Assembly: GCF_030849025.1 (NCBI RefSeq)
Contig: NZ_CP118224.1
Span: forward strand, 1,038,001 to 1,102,000
DNA length: 64,000 bases
Origin: Oceanimonas pelagia
GTDB lineage: Bacteria > Pseudomonadota > Gammaproteobacteria > Enterobacterales > Aeromonadaceae
Reading direction: 5' to 3'
A program made the translations under genes and the position numbers. Position 1 is the stretch's first letter; every line of letters starts with the position of its first letter. The notes under the pieces are model-generated. The model worked only from the letters and a program-made list of their open reading frames with translations. It searched no databases and was not told the DNA's origin. This document shows, one piece after another, positions 47,230 through 55,666 of the stretch.

Positions 47230-48903
47230 ATGGCTAAAAAAACCAGCCACGTCCGCCGGGAAACTCAGGAAGCGGCCACTTTTGTGGATGCCCTGCGCGG
47301 TGAGGCCACCAAGGGCGGCGTTTTTGACAGCGCTGCTGCCAAGGATTTTATCGACAACTCCACCAGTCAGGCCACCTCTGCCCCGGTGCCCAAGGCGCTG
47401 CAACAGGTGTTCGACAGTGCCGACGACAAGGAAATCAGCAAGATTTCCCGCGCCATCATCGATGGTGCCAATGCCTATGAGCGCATGCACGGCAATCAGG
47501 CGCCCGGCGACCTGCTGGAGCAAGCCATGCACCTGGCTGCCTCCACCACGCCGGACGCGCACCGCAAGGTACTGGATAGCATTGCCACCTCCGACGCTCA
47601 CGCCGCGACTTCACTGCAGCCGAACCGGGCCGTGGTGGCCATTCTCACCACCCTGAGCGAAGCCATTCCGTTTGCCCACTACCTGCCGGCCGACATTCAG
47701 TCGAACGAGGCCAAGCTGGCCATCATGGTGCACAAGGCGGGCAGCGATTACGGCGCCTACGACAAGGGTGGCCTGATGGATGGCGTCAGCTCCGGCGGTC
47801 GCTATATCAGCACCAGCCGCGAGCATCAGTGCGTGATTGAAGAGACCACCGGCACCCCCACCGGCAACATCACCGGCAAGATCACCGCCGTACAGGACAC
47901 CGACAACACCTGTGACCCGGCTGCCGCCTCTGTGCCGCTGCTGAAAGGGCGCGCCATTGTCTATGTCAACGGCTTGGTGTCCGCCGCCGAGTCCCCCCAG
48001 AACCCCGGCAATATCGGCGGCAAGGTGGAGATCGCCGGCACTACCCACAACCTGAGCGGTACCATTGACAACGCCACCGGTGCCATTGCCCTGGTTGCCA
48101 ACCCGCCCATTCCCCTGGGTACCGAAGTGGTGGTGGAAGCCTTTATCGATTACGAGCAGGACGACAAGCTGACTCCGCGCGTGATCACCGAGGTGGAAAC
48201 TTTCACCCTGTTTGCCAACCCCTACCGCGTGATCACCGCACAGTCCATCGACAGCCGCACCCAGATGACCAACGAACTGGGGCTGGATCCGTACTCTGAA
48301 GGCGTTATCGCCATTCAGGGCCAGTTTGCCAACGAGCGTCATTACGAGGTGCTGCGCAAGGCCAAGCGTATGTCGGTGCGCAACCAGGCCACCTTTGATT
48401 TCAAATGGGCCAACCGCGGCGATATGCGCTCCCGCTCCGATGTGTGGCGCGATCTGTCTGCCGTGCTGGGCAAGTTGAGCCAGCAGATGGCCAACGACAC
48501 CATGAACCACGGCATCACCCACCTGTACGTGAAGGACTTTATTGCCGCCCAGATGGTGGGCCTGCCCGCCGATATCTGGCAGCCCTCCGGTGTGTGGGAG
48601 CGCCCCGGCATCTACCGCCTGGGCCGCCTGTTCGGCAAGTACGACGTCTACTACTCGCCCAAGGTGGTCGAGGAGCAGGCTGACGGCAGCTCCGGCGAAA
48701 TCCTGTGTGTCGGCCAGGCAACTGACGTGACCCGCAACCCCTTCGTGCTGGGTGACGCCGTGGCGCCCATGGTGGTGCCGCTGTCCGTGAACAGCGACCT
48801 GAAGCAGGGTGCGGCCTTCTATGCCCGCAACTTCACCAGCGTGAACCCGCACAAGCCGTCCGCTCTGGCCTGTGCGCGGATCAACGTCATCAACATGATC
48901 TAA
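47230..48903 (+). CDS. Major capsid protein (putative), with N-terminal pro-region
   Basis: 557 aa. The N-terminal ~120 residues are charged and contain VFDSA (31-35), VFDSA (59-63) and VLDSI (113-117), resembling repeated protease sites of a pro-region. The body shows capsid-like features: LMDGVSSGGRYISTSREHQC, VITEVETFTLFANPYRVITA, GLPADIWQPSGVWERPG and SDLKQGAAFYARNFTSVNP. Strong GC-rich coding bias, its own operon and its position before the sheath support the call. The ATG is preceded by TGGAGATTTACA. Confidence 0.75.
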   Translation: MAKKTSHVRRETQEAATFVDALRGEATKGGVFDSAAAKDFIDNSTSQATSAPVPKALQQVFDSADDKEISKISRAIIDGANAYERMHGNQAPGDLLEQAMHLAASTTPDAHRKVLDSIATSDAHAATSLQPNRAVVAILTTLSEAIPFAHYLPADIQSNEAKLAIMVHKAGSDYGAYDKGGLMDGVSSGGRYISTSREHQCVIEETTGTPTGNITGKITAVQDTDNTCDPAAASVPLLKGRAIVYVNGLVSAAESPQNPGNIGGKVEIAGTTHNLSGTIDNATGAIALVANPPIPLGTEVVVEAFIDYEQDDKLTPRVITEVETFTLFANPYRVITAQSIDSRTQMTNELGLDPYSEGVIAIQGQFANERHYEVLRKAKRMSVRNQATFDFKWANRGDMRSRSDVWRDLSAVLGKLSQQMANDTMNHGITHLYVKDFIAAQMVGLPADIWQPSGVWERPGIYRLGRLFGKYDVYYSPKVVEEQADGSSGEILCVGQATDVTRNPFVLGDAVAPMVVPLSVNSDLKQGAAFYARNFTSVNPHKPSALACARINVINMI

Positions 48904-48915
48904 CCGGAGGCGCCG

Positions 48916-49386
48916 ATGAGCAAAGTTCTGATTATCGGCGCCGCCCCCGCTGTGGGGGCGAGCGCCATGGCTGAGCTGGTAAAGCAGCTTGAAGGGGAGT
49001 TCCAGTCCGGTGTCTTGCTGGAAGTGACCAGCTTTGCGCCCTTCAACCTGAGCCTGCCGGAAATCGGCTTGATGTGCCGGCCTTATGCCGTTGAGCGCGT
49101 CATTCTGCGAGATCTTCAGGCGCTGCACAGCGCCATGCACAGCGCCATGCAGATAGCTCAGCTGAACAAGGTGGAGCGGCTGGTATCCGTGCGCGTGCTG
49201 TCTGGCGAAGCGGATCAGGCCGACGAGGGCCCGGCCGAACAGGGTGGCCAGGCGGATGACGATGCCGCCAAAGGTGACGACGCCCAGGGGGGTGAAGAGC
49301 CCGAGCAGGCGGAGGGGCAGGCTGAGCAGGGTGGCCAGGCCGCAAAACCCAAGTCCGCCACCGGCAGCCGCGGCAAAGCCAAGTAA
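48916..49386 (+). CDS. Virion-region protein with acidic Ala/Gln/Glu-rich tail
   Basis: 156 aa. A short N-terminal domain (MSKVLIIGAAPAVGASAMAE) is followed by a low-complexity tail (EGPAEQGGQADDDAAKGDDA). The 12-bp unit CAGCGCCATGCA is duplicated in tandem at 49127-49150 (HSAMHSAM). ATG 48916 follows GGAGGCGCC. A linker or decoration role is possible, but nothing proves it. Confidence 0.6.
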   Translation: MSKVLIIGAAPAVGASAMAELVKQLEGEFQSGVLLEVTSFAPFNLSLPEIGLMCRPYAVERVILRDLQALHSAMHSAMQIAQLNKVERLVSVRVLSGEADQADEGPAEQGGQADDDAAKGDDAQGGEEPEQAEGQAEQGGQAAKPKSATGSRGKAK

Positions 49387-49406
49387 CTTCATAAAAGGGG
49401 AATGCG

Positions 49407-51053
49407 ATGTTTTCACCATTCAAGCGGCAGTTAGGCTCAGAGTCAGGTGTGCAGCTTAACCCGTTGCGCGATAACTCCGAGCTGCCTGCCGGCAGTAACT
49501 CCGATCAGGTGTTTGCCATTGCCATGCGCGCCACCCGTGGCCGCATCGATAAGGCGTTTATGGTCACCCGGGGTAACGTCAAGGCGCGCCTGGGCAAGGG
49601 CGAGTCCACCCGGGTTAACGCATTGAACGAGGCCTGGGTGCAGACCGTGGAGGCGCTGCAAAAGGGCGCTTATGCGGCCGTGGTCAGCCGTCTGCACACC
49701 AGCGAAGCCGCGCTCAGCTGGATTGTGGTCAAGGAAACGCTGGACGTGGGCGAGGTGCCCACCGGCAATTACACCTTTGAAGTGTCGGCCACCGAGCCGG
49801 TTGCGCCCTACCTGTTTGCCATCAAGCACCTGGAGTGCTTTAACGACGGCATCAAGGTGAGCTTCCATGCCGATGAAAACCGGGTGGGCGGCGTCAATCA
49901 GGGCAACAGCATGGTAACCCTGCGTCTGCTCGACAAGGACGACGAAAAGCTGGCGGAATACACCGGTTCACTGCTACCCGGCGATATCGACGATAACGGC
50001 AACTCCAAGTACCTGCCGGACGTGATCGCCAACCGTACCGACACCCTGGAAGTGCTGGTGGGCGCCACTACCGAGATTGCCCCCACTTCTTCCGCCTACG
50101 GCTACGATGGCGTTACCCCCAAGTGGGCGAGCTCCGATGTGCTGATCTACTTCACTGAGGGGTCAACCACCTATGCAGTGGAGGATGCCCAGCGCGCTGC
50201 CAGTCAGCTGGAGAAAACCCAGTACGACTACGGCTACATTGCCTCTGGCGGCACCAAGTCTGCACCGCTGATGGATGCGCTGCTTGGCCTGATGCACCGG
50301 GTTAACCGCCAGTTCCGCTTTGATGTACCGGGCGATCTGGACCCCGAGGCGGCTGTGGCCTGGGTGGAGCAGATGAACGTGAGCGGACGCGATAGCGCCC
50401 ACCTGGCCCATGCCTTCTGGGCCCCGCTCAAGTGCAACGATCCCACCGGCATTAACCCGCGTTTCCACCTGGGCACCGCGACCCTGAACATTGCCAAGGC
50501 CTGCGCGCGTAATGCTCAGACCAACGCCAAGGGTTTCGCGCCGAAGAACTACCCGGTGGCCGGCCGGGACTGGCCGGTTGATCGCTCCGGCATCATCCAG
50601 ACCTACACCCCGGATGACCCGGAAATGAACCTGCTGGCCCGGGCCAAAATCAACCCGGTGATCTACTCGGTATACAGCGGTGGCGGTCGCTATGTGTGGT
50701 TCGACTCGCTCACCTGCGCCCCGGTAGACAACAGCCTGCGCAAGCTGATCTCGGTAGCGGATATGTCCAGCTCCATTGACGACGCGGTGACCCGCTTCGC
50801 CAAGGATGCTCTGCAAAAGCCGATGAAGGTGGCGGTCAAGATGACCACTGACTTTCTGCAGACCTTGTTTGAGGGTGCCGAGGCTTCCGACTGGATCGTA
50901 CCTTCCGCCGATCCCGAAATGGGCGGCGCAGCCTTCCGCTTTGTGGTGGCGCCCAACGAGGCCAGCCCTTACGACCGCATGGACGTGAGCTACTGGCTGC
51001 GCTACGACGGCACCAACCGTCAGACCTTTGTCACCCAGACCCTGAGCCGCTAA
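49407..51053 (+). CDS. Tail sheath protein
   Basis: 548 aa. The length and layout match contractile tail sheaths: an N-terminal linker (MFSPFKRQLGSESGVQLNPL), an inserted domain with VTLRLLDKDDEKLAEYTG, and a conserved C-terminal half (YDYGYIASGGTKSAPLMDAL, INPVIYSVYSGGGRYVWFDS, ISVADMSSSIDDAVTRFAKD). It polymerises round the tail tube and contracts during injection. This makes the phage a myovirus. ATG 49407 follows AAAAGGGG. Confidence 0.8.
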   Translation: MFSPFKRQLGSESGVQLNPLRDNSELPAGSNSDQVFAIAMRATRGRIDKAFMVTRGNVKARLGKGESTRVNALNEAWVQTVEALQKGAYAAVVSRLHTSEAALSWIVVKETLDVGEVPTGNYTFEVSATEPVAPYLFAIKHLECFNDGIKVSFHADENRVGGVNQGNSMVTLRLLDKDDEKLAEYTGSLLPGDIDDNGNSKYLPDVIANRTDTLEVLVGATTEIAPTSSAYGYDGVTPKWASSDVLIYFTEGSTTYAVEDAQRAASQLEKTQYDYGYIASGGTKSAPLMDALLGLMHRVNRQFRFDVPGDLDPEAAVAWVEQMNVSGRDSAHLAHAFWAPLKCNDPTGINPRFHLGTATLNIAKACARNAQTNAKGFAPKNYPVAGRDWPVDRSGIIQTYTPDDPEMNLLARAKINPVIYSVYSGGGRYVWFDSLTCAPVDNSLRKLISVADMSSSIDDAVTRFAKDALQKPMKVAVKMTTDFLQTLFEGAEASDWIVPSADPEMGGAAFRFVVAPNEASPYDRMDVSYWLRYDGTNRQTFVTQTLSR

Positions 51054-51063
51054 GGAGCGATAG

Positions 51064-51744
51064 ATGCTGAATGACCTGATGCGGGGCCACCTGTATGGCT
51101 CCATGGAGCAGGAAGAAATGGAGCGGCGCCGGCGCGCCGCCCTCGACAGCGCCCGGGAAGGCGCTTTCGACTCCGCTTCAAAATTCGAAATGATGGCGAC
51201 CCGCATGGATGCAGTGGCTGCCATTCAGGAGTGGGCTGACGAGCTCGACCTCGATGACGGCGAATCGGCCAGTGACCGCCTGTTGGCGTTGATGGTCGGC
51301 ATTGCCGACAGCAACCAGGACGGCGAGCTGGACGAAGACGAGCAAGAGGTGGTGTTTTCTGCCATGGAGGCGGCCTGGGATTACCTGTCCGGTCTGGGCG
51401 TGGATGATCAGGATCTCGACCTGCTGCTGAATGAGTGGGACGCCGATGCCGCCGAGCGGGTGCGCGAGCTGGTTTCCTCTGCGCTGAGCGAGTCCGATGA
51501 CGACATGGACGGCTTTGTGTTCGGGCCTGAGGCGCAAGAGGCCATTTTCGACGCCACCTACCGCAAGAAGATTGCGGTGCGCGGTGGCAAGAAGGTGCGC
51601 ATCAACAAGCGCGTTTCCGGCAATGTGCGCCTGTCCGGCAAGCAGAAGCTGGCGATTCGCAAGGCTCAGATGAAGGCCCGCTCCGCCGGCGCCAAGGTGC
51701 GGCGCATGAAGTCGATGCGGGTGCGTCAGAAGCTCGGGCTGTAA
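51064..51744 (+). CDS. Virion protein with EF-hand loop and basic tail
   Basis: 226 aa. RRRAALDSAREGAFDSASKF holds two of the candidate processing motifs (26-30 and 34-38). Residues 82-93 (DSNQDGELDEDE) fit the EF-hand calcium loop exactly: D1, N3, D5, G6, L8, D9, E12. The C-terminal ~70 residues are Arg/Lys-rich (GGKKVRINKRVSGNVRLSGK). A calcium-binding, DNA-contacting head or neck protein is plausible. A terminator follows. Confidence 0.7.
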   Translation: MLNDLMRGHLYGSMEQEEMERRRRAALDSAREGAFDSASKFEMMATRMDAVAAIQEWADELDLDDGESASDRLLALMVGIADSNQDGELDEDEQEVVFSAMEAAWDYLSGLGVDDQDLDLLLNEWDADAAERVRELVSSALSESDDDMDGFVFGPEAQEAIFDATYRKKIAVRGGKKVRINKRVSGNVRLSGKQKLAIRKAQMKARSAGAKVRRMKSMRVRQKLGL

Positions 51745-51752
51745 TCACCACT

Positions 51753-51776
51753 GGCGGCCCAAGGGTCGCCTTTTTT
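51753..51776 (+). terminator. Rho-independent terminator after the EF-hand gene
   Basis: GGCGGCCC-AA-GGGTCGCC (one mismatch) followed by TTTTTT. Confidence 0.8.
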
Positions 51777-51792
51777 ATGAGAGGGTCACGCC

Positions 51793-52599
51793 ATGGTTTT
51801 ACCGATAAACCCCATGCAGGGGCCGCCCGGCGGGCGACTCAGCGGCGTGCTGGGTAGCGAGTTGTCGTCACTGTGGGATGGACTGAGCCCGCACCTGATA
51901 GCCCGGCTGTATGAGGTGGATATCAAGGGCAAGCCCATTCCCGGTGCGCCTGTGGTGCGCGCCCCATTTGGTGATGATGTGCAACTGGACGTCGATCTTA
52001 ACTGGCAGTCACCCTTTGAGAATGCCGGGGCTGAAGGGGCGGTTCCTGCGTTGTCACAGATGCTGCAGTCCGGTGCGCTGCCGGCGCTCACCGATAAGCT
52101 GGGGCAAACAGTGGGGCTGGATACCAGCGGGCCGTCTGGAGTGACGGCAGAGGCTATCGGCCGCAGTGGCATGACCAAGCTCAACAGTACACAGATTTTC
52201 AACGGCATGCCGCCACTGCGCATTCAGGGTGAGCTGCTGCTGCGCGCCTGGATCAGCCCCGAAAACGAGGTGGAGCGACTGCTTGATCAGCTGATGCAGT
52301 GGGCGCTGCCCAAGCACCTGGCACCCGAGGGCACCATGGTGACAGCGGCTGCAGAGTACGCCGCCACCGACAAAACCCTGATCGAGAGCATGCTGCCGTC
52401 AGAGGTGCCGAGCCTGCTGGCGTTGACCTACAAGGGGCGCACCTATGCACCCATGGTAATCGAGCGGATTGGTGTCCCCCTGGGCAGCCCGGTGGACAAG
52501 ACGGGGCGGTTTACCCAGCTGCGCCTGCCGATCACTCTGGGCACCCTGACCGCCAAGGACCGCAACGACTGGATGAACATGAAAGGAGTACGGTTTTGA
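51793..52599 (+). CDS. Putative tail/baseplate protein
   Basis: 268 aa (MVLPINPMQGPPGGRLSGVL). LRIQGELLLRAWISPENEVE and RTYAPMVIERIGVPLGSPVD look like a structural domain of a tail component. It lies between the sheath group and the chaperone-like pair; a tail tube initiator or baseplate adaptor is plausible. Not recognised with certainty. Confidence 0.6.
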   Translation: MVLPINPMQGPPGGRLSGVLGSELSSLWDGLSPHLIARLYEVDIKGKPIPGAPVVRAPFGDDVQLDVDLNWQSPFENAGAEGAVPALSQMLQSGALPALTDKLGQTVGLDTSGPSGVTAEAIGRSGMTKLNSTQIFNGMPPLRIQGELLLRAWISPENEVERLLDQLMQWALPKHLAPEGTMVTAAAEYAATDKTLIESMLPSEVPSLLALTYKGRTYAPMVIERIGVPLGSPVDKTGRFTQLRLPITLGTLTAKDRNDWMNMKGVRF

Positions 52600-53366
52600 T
52601 TGAGATACCACCGCTGAGAACCAAGCGACTGACCGCGCATATGCGTGAGCTGTCCATTCGTGACGCCATCGCCCTGGCTGCCATTCCGGCGCACCTGCAG
52701 CAGGAGTCGGCCAGCCGCTTTCTGCGCGCGACGGTGGCCGAGGTGAAAGGAGTGGAAGACATTTCCGCCTGGACGGTGCAGGAGCGCACCCTGGCTATCT
52801 GCCACTACATGGCCAACACCCTGGACGATGGCCCCGACTTCGCTCTGTCTGGCGGCGTCAGCCATTACTCTGACTACCTGATGGGTGGCCATGACTACCC
52901 CTGCGACAGCCTGGGTCTGGGTGAGCTGGAAGGCGATCAGTGGGCCATTCGGCAGTTGACCGGCCGACTGGCTGAGTCCATCGAGCGCCTGGAAGGCGAG
53001 ATTGAGGATATCAGCCCGGACACCCACTGGCAGGTGGGCTTGATGGCCGCCCAGCTGATCCCGAACGGGGATGATGGCGGCGAGCTGAGTGAGGGCGATC
53101 TGGATGCCTTTATCCACCAGCGCATGTTGGTGCTGCTGGGGCTGCCGGAAAGTGCTTTCGCTCGCCTGACCGCCATGTTCCAGTCAGGCCAAAAGCAACT
53201 CGAGCACCTGCTCAAACTGTCCCATGACGAGGAAGGGCTGATTATCTTGCCGGCGGACAAAGAGGGAGGTGAGCTGGCGATTCCGCCAGCCCGATTTCTC
53301 GCTGGTGCCTGCATCACCCCGCTTGCGCGAAGAATGGCAGGAAAACCACAAGCTGTTGGCGCATAG
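52596..53366 (+). CDS. Putative tail assembly chaperone (first of an overlapping pair)
   Basis: 256 aa from TTG 52596, 8 bases after AAAGGAG and 4 bp inside the previous gene. LSIRDAIALAAIPAHLQQES, then ASRFLRATVAEV, and MLVLLGLPESAFARLTAMFQ fit the helical pattern seen in tail chaperones made before the tape measure. The C-terminal 125 bp overlap another long frame (53269-53580), as in the G/GT gene pairs of many phages. The call is by position and pattern. Confidence 0.6.
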   Translation: MIEIPPLRTKRLTAHMRELSIRDAIALAAIPAHLQQESASRFLRATVAEVKGVEDISAWTVQERTLAICHYMANTLDDGPDFALSGGVSHYSDYLMGGHDYPCDSLGLGELEGDQWAIRQLTGRLAESIERLEGEIEDISPDTHWQVGLMAAQLIPNGDDGGELSEGDLDAFIHQRMLVLLGLPESAFARLTAMFQSGQKQLEHLLKLSHDEEGLIILPADKEGGELAIPPARFLAGACITPLARRMAGKPQAVGA

Positions 53367-53580
53367 CATCGCTCTATATTCGTCCACATCGTTGACTGAG
53401 GCCTTCGCCATGACGAGATCCGACGCCAGCGACTTTGTAGAGGGTAAGGCCTACGCGGACTGGAAGAAAAGCCGAGAGGCAGAGCTCAAGCTGCAAGCCG
53501 GTATTGCCGAACGGCTGAACGGTGTTATTCGCGCCTGCGGATCCATCGTGAAGTCGGTACAGGCCATCACTGGGCGGTGA
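53269..53580 (+). CDS. Second frame of the tail-chaperone-like pair
   Basis: In the +1 frame relative to 52596, the stretch from 53242 to 53580 has no stop. RLREEWQENHKLLAHSIALY, then LTEAFAMTRSDASDFVEGKA and YADWKKSREAEL look like real protein. The start is uncertain: GTG 53269 lies too close to GAGGGAGG, and ATG 53410 gives a 56-aa short form. Expression by a frameshift from the previous gene, as for lambda GT, would explain the overlap. Confidence 0.5.
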   Translation: MSWRFRQPDFSLVPASPRLREEWQENHKLLAHSIALYSSTSLTEAFAMTRSDASDFVEGKAYADWKKSREAELKLQAGIAERLNGVIRACGSIVKSVQAITGR

Positions 53581-53650
53581 GGGGTGCCAGGCCGTGGCGG
53601 CACTGCCGACATTCACGGGCGCAATGCCCACCTGACGAAAGAGAGTGACC

Positions 53651-54007
53651 ATGGCAGAACCAACAAGCAGCGCTGCTGCTGCCGCCACCGCCACCGCCGG
53701 GGTAGGGCTTGCTGCCCTGTTGCCCTGGATTGACGCCAACGCCCTGATGGGCGCGGTGCTGGGGGCTGGTCTGGTGGCTTACAGCAAGTCCGACATTTCC
53801 CCGCTCAAGCGCATTGGCGCCCTGGCCTTCTCGGCGGCCCTGGGCTATCTGATGAGCGGGGAGGTGATCAACCTCACCCCGGTTCAGGAGAGCGGCACCG
53901 GCGGCTTTATCGGCGCCATTGTGATTGTGCCGCTGGCCCTCAAGCTGTTGGATCATATTGAGCAGGCCAATGCTTCCGAGCTGCTGAAAAAGTGGAGGGG
54001 GCAATAA
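53651..54007 (+). CDS. Holin-like membrane protein
   Basis: 118 aa (from ATG 53651; 53645 is an alternative). Hydrophobic segments LPWIDANALMGAVLGAGLVA, IGALAFSAALGYLMSGEV and GFIGAIVIVPLALKLLD, with a charged C-terminus (HIEQANASELLKKWRGQ), fit a three-helix holin. It opens the lysis cassette and overlaps the next gene by one base. Confidence 0.75.
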   Translation: MAEPTSSAAAAATATAGVGLAALLPWIDANALMGAVLGAGLVAYSKSDISPLKRIGALAFSAALGYLMSGEVINLTPVQESGTGGFIGAIVIVPLALKLLDHIEQANASELLKKWRGQ

Positions 54008-54288
54008 TGGTCTGGCTCAGTATTCACATTTTCCCCGTTATCACCATGGCCGCCTATCTGGCGGCCGCTATCCGGCTGGTGGCATTCCGCCGCCAGGGCT
54101 TTAACCGCAAACCCCTTTACGCCATCACGGCCAGCCTGCTGGTGGGTCTGCTGATGTGTGGCGCTATTGAGATCCTGCTGTTCAGCCCGCCGGTTAACCC
54201 GGCCCAGTGCGCCATTGCGCTGGTGTTTGCGGTGGCCGCCGTGCGCAGCAAGGGCAATGTGGCCGCCATGATGAGAGGGGGGCGCTGA
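54007..54288 (+). CDS. Second holin-type protein (3-TM putative holin family)
   Basis: 93 aa. SIHIFPVITMAAYLAAAIRL, AITASLLVGLLMCGAIEILL and PAQCAIALVFAVAAVRSKGN form three helices, ending with the RSKGNVAAMMRG segment typical of the putative 3-TM phage holin family. Possibly holin and antiholin act as a pair with the preceding gene. It starts at the stop of the previous gene (AATAATG). Confidence 0.8.
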   Translation: MVWLSIHIFPVITMAAYLAAAIRLVAFRRQGFNRKPLYAITASLLVGLLMCGAIEILLFSPPVNPAQCAIALVFAVAAVRSKGNVAAMMRGGR

Positions 54289-55070
54289 TGTCTCTGTTAC
54301 GTTTTGGCAGCAAGGGGGGCGCCGTATCAACCCTGCAACGCCAGCTAAAGGGCCTGGGATATGTGCTGGAGGTGGACGGCGATTTTGGTCCCGCCACCGA
54401 AAAGGCGGTGCGTGATTTTCAGTATGGCCGCCGCCTGATTGCCGACGGCATTGTCGGCCCAAAAACCCTGAAAGCACTGCGCGGCGGTGATTGCGCCATT
54501 CTGCTGTCTGCCGCCGATCTGGCCGTGGCTGCCGTTCGCCTGAGCGTGGAGCTGGCTGCCGTGTACGCGGTGAACGAGGTGGAGAGCCGGGGGGAGGGCT
54601 TCTTTGCCGCCGGCAAGCCCGCCATTTTGTTTGAGCGCCATGTCATGCGCCGCCGGCTCAGCGTTCACAAGCAACGGCTTTCGGGCTGGCCGCCGGATCT
54701 GGTGAGCAGCAAGGCCGGCGGTTACCTGGGCGGCCCTGCCGAATATCGCCGGCTGGATCAGGCCTGCCAAATCCATGAGGTATCGGCGCTGGAGTCCTGC
54801 TCCTGGGGTGCGTTTCAGATCATGGGCTATCACTGGGAATTTCTGGGCTACGAGTCGGTGCACGACTTTGTGGCGCGCATGAAAACCGATGAGGCCGAGC
54901 ACCTGGAGGCGTTTGTGCGCTTTATTGAGCGCAACCCGACCCTGCACCAGGCGTTGCAGCGAAAAGACTGGAGCACCTTTGCCGAAGGTTACAACGGCCC
55001 GGCCTACCGCCGCCATGGCTACCATCACCGGCTGGCGGACGCCTATGAGCGGCACAAGGAGGTGGCGTGA
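54288..55070 (+). CDS. Endolysin: peptidoglycan-binding domain plus N-acetylmuramidase
   Basis: 260 aa. The N-terminal PG-binding domain (SKGGAVSTLQRQLKGLGYVL, then GDFGPATEKAVRDFQYGRRL) is followed by an N-acetylmuramidase domain (VNEVESRGEGFFAAGKPAIL, with the conserved catalytic Glu, and SWGAFQIMGYHWEFLGYES). It cleaves glycan strands during lysis. Its ATG overlaps the holin stop, and the end overlaps Rz by 4 bp. Confidence 0.93.
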   Translation: MSLLRFGSKGGAVSTLQRQLKGLGYVLEVDGDFGPATEKAVRDFQYGRRLIADGIVGPKTLKALRGGDCAILLSAADLAVAAVRLSVELAAVYAVNEVESRGEGFFAAGKPAILFERHVMRRRLSVHKQRLSGWPPDLVSSKAGGYLGGPAEYRRLDQACQIHEVSALESCSWGAFQIMGYHWEFLGYESVHDFVARMKTDEAEHLEAFVRFIERNPTLHQALQRKDWSTFAEGYNGPAYRRHGYHHRLADAYERHKEVA

Positions 55071-55423
55071 GCGCGCAGTTGAAAGTGATTACTCTGATGA
55101 TGATGTTGGCTGTCAGTGCGATTTGTGGCTGGCATGGTCGAGGATGGCTGGAAGACAGCAACCGGCTGGCCGCAAAGGAGGCGGCAGACGCGGCGATCGC
55201 CGCCGCCATGGCGCGGGAGTCCGGCATTGCCGAGATGGTGGAGCAAAAGCTGGCCGGCCTGCAGGCCGCTGAAACCGTGATTGACCGGGGGATTATCCGT
55301 GAAATTGAAAAGCCGATTTATCGCAACGTGTGCCTTGAGCCTGCCGCTGTTCGCCTGCTCAACGCCGCCGCCAGTGGTGACACCGCCAGCGATACAGCAA
55401 AACCTGCTGGTGCCATGCCCTGA
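55067..55423 (+). CDS. Rz-like inner-membrane spanin
   Basis: 118 aa. An N-terminal signal-anchor helix (LKVITLMMMLAVSAICGWHG) is followed by an Ala/Glu-rich periplasmic coiled coil (MARESGIAEMVEQKLAGLQA). This is the i-spanin layout. GTG 55067 lies 4 bp inside the endolysin gene. The o-spanin gene is nested in another frame. Confidence 0.8.
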   Translation: MSAQLKVITLMMMLAVSAICGWHGRGWLEDSNRLAAKEAADAAIAAAMARESGIAEMVEQKLAGLQAAETVIDRGIIREIEKPIYRNVCLEPAAVRLLNAAASGDTASDTAKPAGAMP

Positions 55424-55550
55424 ACGGCTACCGCCCCTGGCTGATGGCACGGGCCGGGAGGTGGTGCTGACCATGCAGTCCTGGGCGGCTCAATATCATC
55501 GCTGCGCCATGCGCAACAACGGTCTGATCGAGGTGGTTAAGGGGCTGTAA
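55299..55550 (+). CDS. Rz1-like outer-membrane spanin lipoprotein
   Basis: From GTG 55299 (83 aa) the frame begins VKLKSRFIATCALSLPLFAC, a lipoprotein signal with LFAC as lipobox, followed by a proline-rich mature part (STPPPVVTPPAIQQ). It overlaps Rz in the +1 frame, as usual. GGGGG stands eight bases upstream of the GTG; TTG 55281 is a weaker alternative. With Rz it disrupts the outer membrane at lysis. Confidence 0.8.
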   Translation: MKLKSRFIATCALSLPLFACSTPPPVVTPPAIQQNLLVPCPERLPPLADGTGREVVLTMQSWAAQYHRCAMRNNGLIEVVKGL

Positions 55551-55589
55551 GGTGGCTGGGTAACAGGAAAACTGAAGGGAAGGTAATCA

Positions 55590-55622
55590 CCCGACTGAGG
55601 GAAGATCTCTGTCGGGGCTTTG
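55590..55622 (+). terminator. Weak terminator-like hairpin after lysis cassette
   Basis: CCCGAC-N15-GTCGGG followed by GCTTTG. The T-run is short, so this may be an attenuator or mRNA structure. Its right arm is close to the ribosome site of ATG 55625. Confidence 0.4.
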
Positions 55623-55666
55623 CCATGTCCGGCAGCCAGCCAACCGTCACCACCATGGAGTCTGCT

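Noticed and set aside
47611-49419. 602-codon minus-strand frame across the capsid gene
   Set aside because: Antisense shadow of the capsid gene; His/Gly/Val-rich without a recognised domain.
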